From assembly GCA_032433765.1 (NCBI GenBank), contig JAVIAB010000041.1, positions 80,493,428-80,557,427 of the forward strand: a DNA stretch of 64,000 nt, given 5' to 3'. Positions 1 through 15,130 of the stretch are shown piece after piece; the stretch's first letter is position 1; each line of letters opens with the position of its first letter. The notes under the pieces were generated by a model that saw only the letters and a program-made list of their open reading frames with translations, had not been told where the DNA came from and did not search any database. The position numbers and the translations under genes were made by a program. The stretch comes from Megaustenia siamemsis. Lineage: Eukaryota > Mollusca > Gastropoda > Stylommatophora > Ariophantidae.

Positions 1-172
1 TGTGGAGAAGTTGTCCGCAACTACAGATGGAGGTGTGTAGGATATGATGAGTTTGTGGAGAAGTTGTCCGCAACTACAGATGGAGGTGTGTTGGATATGA
101 TGAGTTTGTGGAGAAGTTGTCCTCAACTACAGATGGAGGTGTGTAGGATATGATGAGTTTGTGGAGAAGAAA
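1..172. repeat. 53-bp tandem repeat, about 3.2 copies
   Basis: Units start at 1, 54 and 107, with a partial fourth unit at 160 that breaks after TGTGGAGAAG. Copies differ by single bases (for example CCGCAACT versus CCTCAACT). The left end is cut by the window edge, so the true copy number is unknown. It lies in the same inferred intron as the large array that follows. No gene is seen here. Confidence 0.9.
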
Positions 173-199
173 GATGAATGTTTCCAACAGTGGGAGTAC

Positions 200-3100
200 T
201 ATAACAATGATCTCTGTAGTTTGTGTACTATAACAATGATCTCTGTAATTTGTGTACTATAACAATTATCTCTGTAGTTTGTGTACTATAACAATGATCT
301 CTGTAGTTTGTGTACTATAACAATGATCTCTGTAGTTTGTGTACTATAACAATGATCTCTGTAATTTGTGTACTATAACAATTATCTCTGTAGTTTGTGT
401 ACTATAACAATGATCTCTGTAGTTTGTGTATACTATAATAATGATCTCTGTAGTGTGTGTACTATAACAATGGTCTCTGTAGTGTGTGTACTATAACAAT
501 GATCTCTGTAGTTTGTGTACTATAACAATGATCTCTGTAGTGTGTGTACTATAACAATGATCTCTGTAGTGTGTGTACTATAACAATGATCTCTGTAGTG
601 TGTGTACTATAACAATTCTCTCTGTAATTTGTGTACTATAACAATTATCTCTGTAGTTTGTGTACTATAACAATGATCTCTGTAGTGTGTGTACTATAAC
701 AATGGTATCTGTAGTGTGTGTACTATAACAATGATCTGTGTAGTTTGTGTACTATAACAATGATCTCTGTAGTTTGTGTACTATAACAATGGTATCTGTA
801 GTGTGTGTACTATAACAATGATCTGTGTAATTTGTGTACTATAACAATGATCTCTGTAATTTGTGTACTATAACAATTATCTCTGTAGTTTGTGTACTAT
901 AACAATGATCTGTGTAGTTTGTGTACTATAACAATGATCTCTGTAGTGTGTGTACTATAACAATGATCTCTGTACTATAACAATGATCGTTGTACTATAA
1001 CAATGATCTCTGTAGTTTGTGTACTATAACAATGATCTCTGTAGTTTGTGTACTATAACAATGATCTCTGTAGTGTGTGTACTATAACAATGATCTCTGT
1101 AGTGTGTGTACTATAACAATGATCTCTGTAGTGTGTGTACTATAACAATAATCTCTGTAGTGTGTGTACTATAACAATGATCTCTGTAGTTTGTGTACTA
1201 TAACAATGATCTCTGTAGTGTGTGTACTATAACAATGATCTCTGTAGTTTGTGTACTATAACAATGATCTCTGTAGTGTGTGTACTATAACAATGATCTC
1301 TGTAGTTTGTGTACTATAACAATGATCTCTGTAGTTTGTGTACTATAACAATGATCTCTGTAGTTTGTGTACTATAACAATGATCTCTGTAGTTTGTGTA
1401 CTATAACAATGATCTCTGTAGTGTGTGTACTATAACAATGATCTCTGTAGTTTGTGTACTATAACAATGATCTGTGTAGTTTGTGTACTATAACAATGAT
1501 CTCTGTAGTGTGTGTAATATAACAATAATCTCTGTAGTGTGTGTACTATAACAATGATCTCTGTAGTGTGTGTACTATAACAATGATCTGTGTAGTGTGT
1601 GTACTATAACAATGATCTCTGTAGTGTGTGTACTATAACAGTGATCTGTGTAGTGTGTGTACTATAACAATGATCTGTGTAGTGTGTGTACTATAACAAT
1701 GATCTCTGTAGTGTGTGTACTATAACAATGATCTCTGTAGTGTGTGTACTATAACAATAATCTCTGTAGTGTGTGTACTATAACAATGATCTCTGTAGTG
1801 TGTGTACTATAACAATGATCTCTGTAGTGTGTGTACTATAACAATGATCTGTGTAGTGTGTGTACTATAACAATGATCTCTGTAGTGTGTGTACTATAAC
1901 AATGATCTCTGTAGTGTGTGTACTATAACAATAATCTCTGTAGTGTGTGTTCTATAACAATGATCTCTGTAGTGTGTGTACTATAACAATGGTCTCTGTA
2001 GTGTGTGTACTATAACAATGATCTCTGTACTATAACAATAATCTCGGTAGTGTGTGTACTATAACAACGATCTCTGTAGTGAGTGTACTATAACAATGAT
2101 CTCTGTAGTTTGTGTACTATAACAATGATCTCTGTAGTGTGTGTACTATAACAATGATCTGTGTAGTGTGTGTAATATAACAATAATCTCTGTAGTGTGT
2201 GTACTATAACAATGATCTCTGTAGTGTGTGTACTAAAACAATGATCTCTGTAGTGTGTGTAATATAACAATAATCTCTGTAGTGTGTGTACTATAACAAT
2301 GATCTCTGTAGTGTGTGTACTATAACAATGATCTGTGTAGTGTGTGTACTATAACAATGATCTCTGTACTATAACAATGATCTCTGTACTATAACAATGA
2401 TCTCTGTAGTGTGTGTACTATAACAATGATCTCTGTACTATAACAATGATCTCTGTACTATAACAATGATCTCTGTAGTGTGTGTACTATAACAATGATC
2501 TCTGTAGTGTGTGTACTATAACAATGATCTCTGTACTATAACAATGATCGTTGTACTATAACAATGATCTCTGTAGTTTGTGTACTCAATGATCTCTGTA
2601 GTGTGTGTACTATAACAATGATCTCTGTACTATAACAATGATCTCTGTAGTGTGTGTACTATAACAATGATCTCTGTAGTGTGTGTACTATAACAATGAT
2701 CTCTGTACTATAACAATGATCTCTGTAGTGTGTGTACTATAACAATGATCTCTGTAGTGTGTGTACTATAACAATGATCTCTGTACTATAACAATGATCT
2801 CTGTAGTGTGTGTACTATAACAATGATCTCTGTAGTGTGTGTACTATAACAATGATCTTTGTAGTGTGTGTACTATAACGATGATCTGTGTAGTGTGTGT
2901 ACTATAACAATGATCTCTGTAGTGTGTGTACTATAACAATGATCTCTGTACTATAACAATGATCTGTGTAGTGTGTGTACTATAACAATGATCTCTGTAC
3001 TATAACAATAATCTCTGTAGTGTGTGTACTATAACAATGGTCTCTGTAGTTTTTGTACTATAACAATGATCTCTGTAGTGTGTGTACTATAACAATGATC

Positions 3101-6100
3101 TCTGTACTATAACAATGATCTCTGTAGTGTGTGTACTATAACAATGATCTCTGTAGTGTGTGTACTATAACAATGGTCTCTGTAGTGTGTGTACTATAAC
3201 AATGATCTCTGTAGTTTGTGTACTATAACAATGATCTCTGTAATTTGTGTACTATAACAATTATCTCTGTAGTTTGTGTACTATAACAATGATCTCTGTA
3301 GTTTGTGTACTATAACAATGATCTCTGTAGTTTGTGTACTATAACAATGATCTCTGTAATTTGTGTACTATAACAATTATCTCTGTAGTTTGTGTACTAT
3401 AACAATGATCTCTGTAGTTTGTGTATACTATAATAATGATCTCTGTAGTGTGTGTACTATAACAATGGTCTCTGTAGTGTGTGTACTATAACAATGATCT
3501 CTGTAGTTTGTGTACTATAACAATGATCTCTGTAGTGTGTGTACTATAACAATGATCTCTGTAGTGTGTGTACTATAACAATGATCTCTGTAGTGTGTGT
3601 ACTATAACAATTCTCTCTGTAATTTGTGTACTATAACAATTATCTCTGTAGTTTGTGTACTATAACAATGATCTCTGTAGTGTGTGTACTATAACAATGG
3701 TATCTGTAGTGTGTGTACTATAACAATGATCTGTGTAGTTTGTGTACTATAACAATGATCTCTGTAGTTTGTGTACTATAACAATGGTATCTGTAGTGTG
3801 TGTACTATAACAATGATCTGTGTAATTTGTGTACTATAACAATGATCTCTGTAATTTGTGTACTATAACAATTATCTCTGTAGTTTGTGTACTATAACAA
3901 TGATCTCTGTAGTTTGTGTACTATAACAATGATCTCTGTAGTGTGTGTAATACAACAATAATCTCTGTAGTGTGTGTACTATAACAATGATCTCTGTAGT
4001 GTGTGTACTATAACAATGATCTGTGTAGTTTGTGTACTATAACAATGATCTCTGTAGTGTGTGTACTATAACAATGATCTCTGTACTATAACAATGATCG
4101 TTGTACTATAACAATGATCTCTGTAGTTTGTGTACTATAACAATGATCTCTGTAGTTTGTGCACTATAACAATGATCTCTGTAGTGTGTGTACTATAACA
4201 ATGATCTCTGTAGTGTGTGTACTATAACAATGATCTCTGTAGTGTGTGTACTATAACAATAATCTCTGTAGTGTGTGTACTATAACAATGATCTCTGTAG
4301 TTTGTGTACTATAACAATGATCTCTGTAGTGTGTGTACTATAACAATGATCTCTGTAGTTTGTGTACTATAACAATGATCTCTGTAGTGTGTGTACTATA
4401 ACAATGATCTCTGTAGTTTGTGTACTATAACAATGATCTCTGTAGTTTGTGTACTATAACAATGATCTCTGTAGTTTGTGTACTATAACAATGATCTCTG
4501 TAGTTTGTGTACTATAACAATGATCTCTGTAGTGTGTGTACTATAACAATGATCTCTGTAGTTTGTGTACTATAACAATGATCTGTGTAGTTTGTGTACT
4601 ATAACAATGATCTCTGTAGTGTGTGTAATATAACAATAATCTCTGTAGTGTGTGTACTATAACAATGATCTCTGTAGTGTGTGTACTATAACAATGATCT
4701 GTGTAGTGTGTGTACTATAACAATGATCTCTGTAGTGTGTGTACTATAACAGTGATCTGTGTAGTGTGTGTACTATAACAATGATCTGTGTAGTGTGTGT
4801 ACTATAACAATGATCTCTGTAGTGTGTGTACTATAACAATGATCTCTGTAGTGTGTGTACTATAACAATAATCTCTGTAGTGTGTGTACTATAACAATGA
4901 TCTCTGTAGTGTGTGTACTATAACAATGATCTCTGTAGTGTGTGTACTATAACAATGATCTGTGTAGTGTGTGTACTATAACAATGATCTCTGTAGTGTG
5001 TGTACTATAACAATGATCTCTGTAGTGTGTGTACTATAACAATAATCTCTGTAGTGTGTGTTCTATAACAATGATCTCTGTAGTGTGTGTACTATAACAA
5101 TGGTCTCTGTAGTGTGTGTACTATAACAATGATCTCTGTACTATAACAATAATCTCGGTAGTGTGTGTACTATAACAACGATCTCTGTAGTGAGTGTACT
5201 ATAACAATGATCTCTGTAGTTTGTGTACTATAACAATGATCTCTGTAGTGTGTGTACTATAACAATGATCTGTGTAGTGTGTGTAATATAACAATAATCT
5301 CTGTAGTGTGTGTACTATAACAATGATCTCTGTAGTGTGTGTACTAAAACAATGATCTCTGTAGTGTGTGTAATATAACAATAATCTCTGTAGTGTGTGT
5401 ACTATAACAATGATCTCTGTAGTGTGTGTACTATAACAATGATCTGTGTAGTGTGTGTACTATAACAATGATCTCTGTACTATAACAATGATCTCTGTAC
5501 TATAACAATGATCTCTGTAGTGTGTGTACTATAACAATGATCTCTGTACTATAACAATGATCTCTGTACTATAACAATGATCTCTGTAGTGTGTGTACTA
5601 TAACAATGATCTCTGTAGTGTGTGTACTATAACAATGATCTCTGTACTATAACAATGATCGTTGTACTATAACAATGATCTCTGTAGTTTGTGTACTCAA
5701 TGATCTCTGTAGTGTGTGTACTATAACAATGATCTCTGTACTATAACAATGATCTCTGTAGTGTGTGTACTATAACAATGATCTCTGTAGTGTGTGTACT
5801 ATAACAATGATCTCTGTACTATAACAATGATCTCTGTAGTGTGTGTACTATAACAATGATCTCTGTAGTGTGTGTACTATAACAATGATCTCTGTACTAT
5901 AACAATGATCTCTGTAGTGTGTGTACTATAACAATGATCTCTGTAGTGTGTGTACTATAACAATGATCTTTGTAGTGTGTGTACTATAACGATGATCTGT
6001 GTAGTGTGTGTACTATAACAATGATCTCTGTAGTGTGTGTACTATAACAATGATCTCTGTACTATAACAATGATCTGTGTAGTGTGTGTACTATAACAAT

Positions 6101-6300
6101 GATCTCTGTACTATAACAATGATCTCTGTAGTGTGTGTACTATAACAATGGTCTCTGTAGTTTTTGTACTATAACAATTATCTCTGTAGTGTGTGTACTA
6201 TAACAATGATCTCTGTACTATAACAATGATCTCTGTAGTGTGTGTACTATAACAATGATCTCTGTAGTGTGTGTACTATAACAATGGTCTCTGTAGTGTG
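200..6300. repeat. Higher-order tandem doubling, period about 3.0-3.1 kb
   Basis: The variant order from about 200 recurs from about 3200. The marker TATACTATAATAATG at about 429 reappears 2995 bases later, and the block at 2088-2270 reappears at 5199-5381 (offset 3111). The 116-base difference equals four 29-bp units, so the copies differ by whole units plus point changes. Confidence 0.85.
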
Positions 6301-9300
6301 TGTACTATAACAATGATCTCTGTACTATAACAATGATCTGTGTAGTGTGTGTACTATAACAATGATCTCTGTACTATAACAATAATCTCTGTAGTGTGTG
6401 TACTATAACAATGATCTGTGTAGTGTGTGTACTATAACAATGATCTCTGTACTATAACAATGATCTGTGTAGTGTGTGTACTATAACAATGATCTCTGTA
6501 GTGTGTGTACTATAACAATGATCTGTGTAGTGTGTGTACTATAACAATGATCTCTGTAGTGTGTGTACTATAACAGTGATCTGTGTAGTGTGTATACTAT
6601 AACAATGATCTGTGTAGTGTGTGTACTATAACAATGATCACTGTAGTGTGTGTACTATAACAATGATCTCTGTAGTGTGTGTACTATAACAATAATCTCT
6701 GTAGTGTGTGTACTATAACAATGATCTCTGTAGTGTGTGTACTATAACAATGATCTCTGTAGTGTGTGTACTATAACTGATCTGTGTAGTGTGTGTACTA
6801 TAACAATGATCTCTGTAGTGTGTGTACTATAACAATGATCTCTGTAGTGTGTGTACTATAACAATAATCTCTGTAGTGTGTGTTCTATAACAATGATCTC
6901 TGTAGTGTGTGTACTATAACAATGGTCTCTGTACTATAACAATAATCTCTGTAGTGTGTGTACTATAACAACGATCTCTGTAGTGAGTGTACTATAACAA
7001 TGATCTCTGTAGTTTGTGTACTATAACAATGATCTCTGTAGTGTGTGTACTATAACAATGATCTGTGTAGTGTGTGTAATATAACAATAATCTCTGTAGT
7101 GTGTGTACTATAACAATGATCTCTGTAGTGTGTGTACTAAAACAATGATCTCTGTAGTGTGTGTAATATAACAATAATCTCTGTAGTGTGTGTACTATAA
7201 CAATGATCTCTGTAGTGTGTGTACTATAACAATGATCTGTGTAGTGTGTGTACTATAACAATGATCTCTGTAGTGTGTGTACTATAACAATGATCTCTGT
7301 AGTGTGTGTACTATAACAATGATCTCTGTACTATAACAATGATCGTTGTACTATAACAATGATCTCTGTAGTTTGTGTACTATAACAATGATCTCTGTAG
7401 TGTGTGTACTATAACAATGATCACTGTACTATAACAATGATCTCTGTAGTGTGTGTACTATAACAATGATCTCTGTAGTGTGTGTACTATAACAATGATC
7501 TCTGTACTATAACAATGATCTGTGTAGTGTGTGTAATATAACAATAATCTCTGTAGTGTGTGTACTATAACAATGATCTCTGTAGTGTGTGTACTAAAAC
7601 AATGATCTCTGTAGTGTGTGTAATATAACAATAATATCTGTAGTGTGTGTACTATAACAATGATCTCTGTAGTGTGTGTACTATAACAATGATCTGTGTA
7701 GTGTGTGTACTATAACAATGATCTCTGTAGTGTGTGTACTATAACAATGATCTCTGTACTATAACAATGATCTCTGTAGTGTGTGTACTATAACAATGAT
7801 CTCTGTACTATAACAATGATCTCTGTAGTGTGTGTACTATAAAAATGATCTCTGTAGTGTGTGTACTATAACAATGATCTCTGTACTATAACAATGATCG
7901 TTGTACTATAACAATGATCACTGTAGTTTGTGTACTATAACAATGATCTCTGTAGTGTGTGTACTATAACAATGATCTCTGTACTATAACAATGATCTCT
8001 GTAGTGTGTGAACTATAACAATGATCTCTGTAGTGTGTGTACTATAACAATGATCTCTGTACTATAACAATGATCTCTGTAGTGTGTGTACTATAACAAT
8101 GATCTCTGTAGTGTGTGTACTATAACAATGATCTCTGTACTATAACAATGATCTCTGTAGTGTGTGTACTATAACAATGATCTCTGTAGTGTGTGTACTA
8201 TAACAATGATCTTTGTAGTGTGTGTACTATAACGATGATCTGTGTAGTGTGTGTACTATAACAATGATCTCTGTAGTGTGTGTACTATAACAATGATCTC
8301 TGTACTATAACAATTATCTGTGTAGTGTGTGTACTATAACAATGATCTCTGTACTATAACAATGATCTCTGTAGTGTGTGTACTATAACAATGGTCTCTG
8401 TAGTTTTTGTACTATAACAATGATCTCTGTAGTGTGTGTACTATAACAATGATCTCTGTACTATAACAATGATCTCTGTAGTGTGTGTACTATAACAATG
8501 ATCTCTGTAGTGTGTGTACTATAACAATGGTCTCTGTAGTGTGTGTACTATAACAATGATCTCTGTACTATAACAATGATCTGTGTAGTGTGTGTACTAT
8601 AACAATGATCTCTGTACTATAACAATAATCTCTGTAGTGTGTGTACTATAACAATGATCTGTGTAGTGTGTGTACTATAACAATGATCTCTGTACTATAA
8701 CAATGATCTGTGTAGTGTGTGTACTATAACAATGATCTCTGTAGTGTGTGTACTATAACAATGATCTGTGTAGTGTGTGTACTATAACAATGATCTCTGT
8801 AGTGTGTGTACTATAACAGTGATCTGTGTAGTGTGTGTACTATAACAGTGATCTGTGTAGTGTGTGTACTATAACAATGATCTGTGTAGTGTGTGTACTA
8901 TAACAATGATCTCTGTAGTGTGTGTACTATAACAATGATCTCTGTAGTGTGTGTACTATAACAATAATCTCTGTAGTGTGTGTACTATAACAATGATCTC
9001 TGTAGTGTGTGTACTATAACAATGATCTCTGTAGTGTGTGTACTATAACAATGATCTGTGTAGTGTGTGTACTATAACAATGATCTCTGTAGTGTGTGTA
9101 CTATAACAATGATCTCTGTAGTGTGTGTACTATAACAATAATCTCTGTAGTGTGTGTTCTATAACAATGATCTCTGTAGTGTGTGTACTATAACAATGGT
9201 CTCTGTAGTGTGTGTACTATAACAATGATCTCTGTACTATAACAATAATCTCTGTAGTGTGTGTACTATAACAACGATCTCTGTAGTGAGTGTACTATAA

Positions 9301-12300
9301 CAATGATCTCTGTAGTTTGTGTACTATAACAATGATCTCTGTAGTGTGTGTACTATAACAATGTTCTGTGTAGTGTGTGTACTATAACAATGATCTGTGT
9401 AGTGTGTGTACTATAACAATGATCTCTGTAGTGTGTGTACTATAACAATGATCTCTGTAGTGTGTGTACTATAACAATGATCTCTGTAGTGTGTGTACTA
9501 TAACATTGATCTGTGTAGTGTGTGTACTATAACAATGATCTATGTAGTGTGTGTACTATAACAATGATCTCTGTAGTGTGTGTACTATAACAATAATCTC
9601 TGTAGTGTGTGTTCTATAACAATGACCTCTGTAGTGTGTGTACTATAACAATGGTCTCTGTAGTGTGTGTACTATGACAATGATCTCTGTACTATAACAA
9701 TAATCTCTGTAGTGTGTGTACTATAACAACGATCTCTGTAGTGAGTGTACTATAACAATGATCTCTGTAGTTTGTGTACTATAACAATGATCTCTGTAGT
9801 GTGTGTACTATAACAATGATCTGTGTAGTGTGTGTAATATAACAATAATCTCTGTAGTGTGTGTACTATAACAATGATCTCTGTAGTGTGTGTACTAAAA
9901 CAATGATCTCTGTAGTGTGTGTAATATAACAATAATCTCTGTAGTGTGTGTACTATAACAATGATCTCTGTAGTGTGTGTACTATAACAATGATCTGTGT
10001 AGTGTGTGTACTATAACAATGATCTCTGTAGTTTGTGTACTATAACAATGATCTCTGTACTATAACAATGATCTCTGTAGTGTGTGTACTATAACAATGA
10101 TCTCTGTACTATAACAATGATCTCTGTACTATAACAATGATCTCTGTAGTGTGTGTACTATAACAATGATCTCTGTAGTGTGTGTACTATAACAATGATC
10201 TCTGTACTATAACAATGATCGTTGTACTATAACAATGATCTCTGTAGTTTGTGTACTATAACAATGATCTCTGTAGTGTGTGTACTATAACAATGATCTC
10301 TGTACTATAACAATGATCTCTGTAGTGTGTGTACTATCACAATGATCTCTGTAGTGTGTGTACTATAACAATGATCTCTGTACTATAACAATGATCTCTG
10401 TAGTGTGTGTACTATAACAATGATCTCTGTAGTGTGTGTACTATAACAATGATCTGTGTAGTGTGTGTACTATAACAATGATCTCTGTACTATAACAATG
10501 ATCTCTGTACTATAACAATGATCTCTGTAGTGTGTGTACTATAACAATGATCTCTGTACTATAACAATGATCTCTGTACTATAACAATGATCTCTGTAGT
10601 GTGTGTACTATAACAATGATCTCTGTAGTGTGTGTACTATAACAATGATCTCTGTACTATAACAATGATCGTTGTACTATAACAATGATCTCTGTAGTTT
10701 GTGTACTCAATGATCTCTGTAGTGTGTGTACTATAACAATGATCTCTGTACTATAACAATGATCTCTGTAGTGTGTGTACTATAACAATGATCTCTGTAG
10801 TGTGTGTACTATAACAATGATCTCTGTACTATAACAATGATCTCTGTAGTGTGTGTACTATAACAATGATCTCTGTAGTGTGTGTACTATAACAATGATC
10901 TCTGTACTATAACAATGATCTCTGTAGTGTGTGTACTATAACAATGATCTCTGTAGTGTGTGTACTATAACAATGATCTTTGTAGTGTGTGTACTATAAC
11001 GATGATCTGTGTAGTGTGTGTACTATAACAATGATCTCTGTAGTGTGTGTACTATAACAATGATCTCTGTACTATAACAATGATCTGTGTAGTGTGTGTA
11101 CTATAACAATGATCTCTGTACTATAACAATGATCTCTGTAGTGTGTGTACTATAACAATGGTCTCTGTAGTTTTTGTACTATAACAATGATCTCTGTAGT
11201 GTGTGTACTATAACAATGATCTCTGTACTATAACAATGATCTCTGTAGTGTGTATACTATAACAATGATCTCTGTAGTGTGTGTACTATAACAATGGTCT
11301 CTGTAGTGTGTGTACTATAACAATGATCTCTGTACTATAACAATGATCTGTGTAGTGTGTGTACTATAACAATGATCTCTGTACTATAACAATAATCTCT
11401 GTAGTGTGTGTACTATAACAATGATCTGTGTAGTGTGTGTACTATAACAATGATCTCTGTACTATAACAATGATCTGTGTAGTGTGTGTACTATAACAAT
11501 GATCTCTGTAGTGTGTGTACTATAACAATGATCTGTGTAGTGTGTGTACTATAACAATGATCTCTGTAGTGTGTGTACTATAACAGTGATCTGTGTAGTG
11601 TGTATACTATAACAATGATCTGTGTAGTGTGTGTACTATAACAATGATCACTGTAGTGTGTGTACTATAACAATGATCTCTGTAGTGTGTGTACTATAAC
11701 AATAATCTCTGTAGTGTGTGTACTATAACAATGATCTCTGTAGTGTGTGTACTATAACAATGATCTCTGTAGTGTGTGTACTATAACTGATCTGTGTAGT
11801 GTGTGTACTATAACAATGATCTCTGTAGTGTGTGTACTATAACAATGATCTCTGTAGTGTGTGTACTATAACAATAATCTCTGTAGTGTGTGTTCTATAA
11901 CAATGATCTCTGTAGTGTGTGTACTATAACAATGGTCTCTGTACTATAACAATAATCTCTGTAGTGTGTGTACTATAACAACGATCTCTGTAGTGAGTGT
12001 ACTATAACAATGATCTCTGTAGTTTGTGTACTATAACAATGATCTCTGTAGTGTGTGTACTATAACAATGATCTGTGTAGTGTGTGTAATATAACAATAA
12101 TCTCTGTAGTGTGTGTACTATAACAATGATCTCTGTAGTGTGTGTACTAAAACAATGATCTCTGTAGTGTGTGTAATATAACAATAATCTCTGTAGTGTG
12201 TGTACTATAACAATGATCTCTGTAGTGTGTGTACTATAACAATGATCTGTGTAGTGTGTGTACTATAACAATGATCTCTGTAGTGTGTGTACTATAACAA

Positions 12301-15130
12301 TGATCTCTGTAGTGTGTGTACTATAACAATGATCTCTGTACTATAACAATGATCTCTGTACTATAACAATGATCTCTGTAGTGTGTGTACTATAACAATG
12401 ATCTCTGTAGTGTGTGTACTATAACAATGATCTCTGTACTATAACAATGATCGTTGTACTATAACAATGATCTCTGTAGTTTGTGTACTATAACAATGAT
12501 CTCTGTAGTGTGTGTACTATAACAATGATCACTGTACTATAACAATGATCTCTGTAGTGTGTGTACTATAACAATGATCTCTGTAGTGTGTGTACTATAA
12601 CAATGATCTCTGTACTATAACAATGATCTGTGTAGTGTGTGTAATATAACAATAATCTCTGTAGTGTGTGTACTATAACAATGATCTCTGTAGTGTGTGT
12701 ACTAAAACAATGATCTCTGTAGTGTGTGTAATATAACAATAATATCTGTAGTGTGTGTACTATAACAATGATCTCTGTAGTGTGTGTACTATAACAATGA
12801 TCTGTGTAGTGTGTGTACTATAACAATGATCTCTGTAGTGTGTGTACTATAACAATGATCTCTGTACTATAACAATGATCTCTGTAGTGTGTGTACTATA
12901 ACAATGATCTCTGTACTATAACAATGATCTCTGTACTATAACAATGATCTCTGTAGTGTGTGTACTATAAAAATGATCTCTGTAGTGTGTGTACTATAAC
13001 AATGATCTCTGTACTATAACAATGATCGTTGTACTATAACAATGATCACTGTAGTTTGTGTACTATAACAATGATCTCTGTAGTGTGTGTACTATAACAA
13101 TGATCTCTGTACTATAACAATGATCTCTGTAGTGTGTGTACTATAACAATGATCTCTGTAGTGTGTGTACTATAACAATGATCTCTGTACTATAACAATG
13201 ATCTCTGTAGTGTGTGTACTATAACAATGATCTCTGTAGTGTGTGTACTATAACAATGATCTCTGTACTATAACAATGATCTCTGTAGTGTGTGTACTAT
13301 AACAATGATCTCTGTAGTGTGTGTACTATAACAATGATCTTTGTAGTGTGTGTACTATAACGATGATCTGTGTAGTGTGTGTACTATAACAATGATCTCT
13401 GTAGTGTGTGTACTATAACAATGATCTCTGTACTATAACAATTATCTGTGTAGTGTGTGTACTATAACAATGATCTCTGTACTATAACAATGATCTCTGT
13501 AGTGTGTGTACTATAACAATGGTCTCTGTAGTTTTTGTACTATAACAATGATCTCTGTAGTGTGTGTACTATAACAATGATCTCTGTACTATAACAATGA
13601 TCTCTGTAGTGTGTGTACTATAACAATGATCTCTGTAGTGTGTGTACTATAACAATGGTCTCTGTAGTGTGTGTACTATAACAATGATCTCTGTACTATA
13701 ACAATGATCTGTGTAGTGTGTGTACTATAACAATGATCTCTGTACTATAACAATAATCTCTGTAGTGTGTGTACTATAACAATGATCTGTGTAGTGTGTG
13801 TACTATAACAATGATCTCTGTACTATAACAATGATCTGTGTAGTGTGTGTACTATAACAATGATCTCTGTAGTGTGTGTACTATAACAATGATCTGTGTA
13901 GTGTGTGTACTATAACAATGATCTCTGTAGTGTGTGTACTATAACAGTGATCTGTGTAGTGTGTGTACTATAACAATGATCTGTGTAGTGTGTGTACTAT
14001 AACAATGATCTCTGTAGTGTGTGTACTATAACAATGATCTCTGTAGTGTGTGTACTATAACAATAATCTCTGTAGTGTGTGTACTATAACAATGATCTCT
14101 GTAGTGTGTGTACTATAACAATGATCTCTGTAGTGTGTGTACTATAACAATGATCTCTGTAGTGTGTGTACTATAACAATGATCTCTGTAGTGTGTGTAC
14201 TATAACAATGATCTCTGTAGTGTGTGTACTATAACAATAATCTCTGTAGTGTGTGTTCTATAACAATGATCTCTGTAGTGTGTGTACTATAACAATGGTC
14301 TCTGTAGTGTGTGTACTATAACAATGATCTCTGTACTATAACAATAATCTCTGTAGTGTGTGTACTATAACAACGATCTCTGTAGTGAGTGTACTATAAC
14401 AATGATCTCTGTAGTTTGTGTACTATAACAATGATCTCTGTAGTGTGTGTACTATAACAATGTTCTGTGTAGTGTGTGTACTATAACAATGATCTGTGTA
14501 GTGTGTGTACTATAACAATGATCTCTGTAGTGTGTGTACTATAACAATGATCTCTGTAGTGTGTGTACTATAACAATGATCTCTGTAGTGTGTGTACTAT
14601 AACAATGATCTGTGTAGTGTGTGTACTATAACAATGATCTCTGTAGTGTGTGTACTATAACAATGATCTCTGTAGTGTGTGTACTATAACAATAATCTCT
14701 GTAGTGTGTGTTCTATAACAATGACCTCTGTAGTGTGTGTACTATAACAATGGTCTCTGTAGTGTGTGTACTATAACAATGATCTCTGTACTATAACAAT
14801 AATCTCTGTAGTGTGTGTACTATAACAACGATCTCTGTAGTGAGTGTACTATAACAATGATCTCTGTAGTTTGTGTACTATAACAATGATCTCTGTAGTG
14901 TGTGTACTATAACAATGATCTGTGTAGTGTGTGTAATATAACAATAATCTCTGTAGTGTGTGTACTATAACAATGATCTCTGTAGTGTGTGTACTAAAAC
15001 AATGATCTCTGTAGTGTGTGTAATATAACAATAATCTCTGTAGTGTGTGTACTATAACAATGATCTCTGTAGTGTGTGTACTATAACAATGATCTGTGTA
15101 GTGTGTGTACTATAACAATGATCTCTGTAG
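5430..15130. repeat. Higher-order tandem doubling, period about 5.0-5.1 kb
   Basis: The stretch from about 5430 to 10440 is repeated from about 10440 to 15130. Blocks at 6992 and 9750 recur at 12002 (offset 5010) and 14849 (offset 5099). The 89-base drift equals one 29-bp plus three 20-bp units, and extra whole units are visible around 12340-12420 and 12920. Confidence 0.85.
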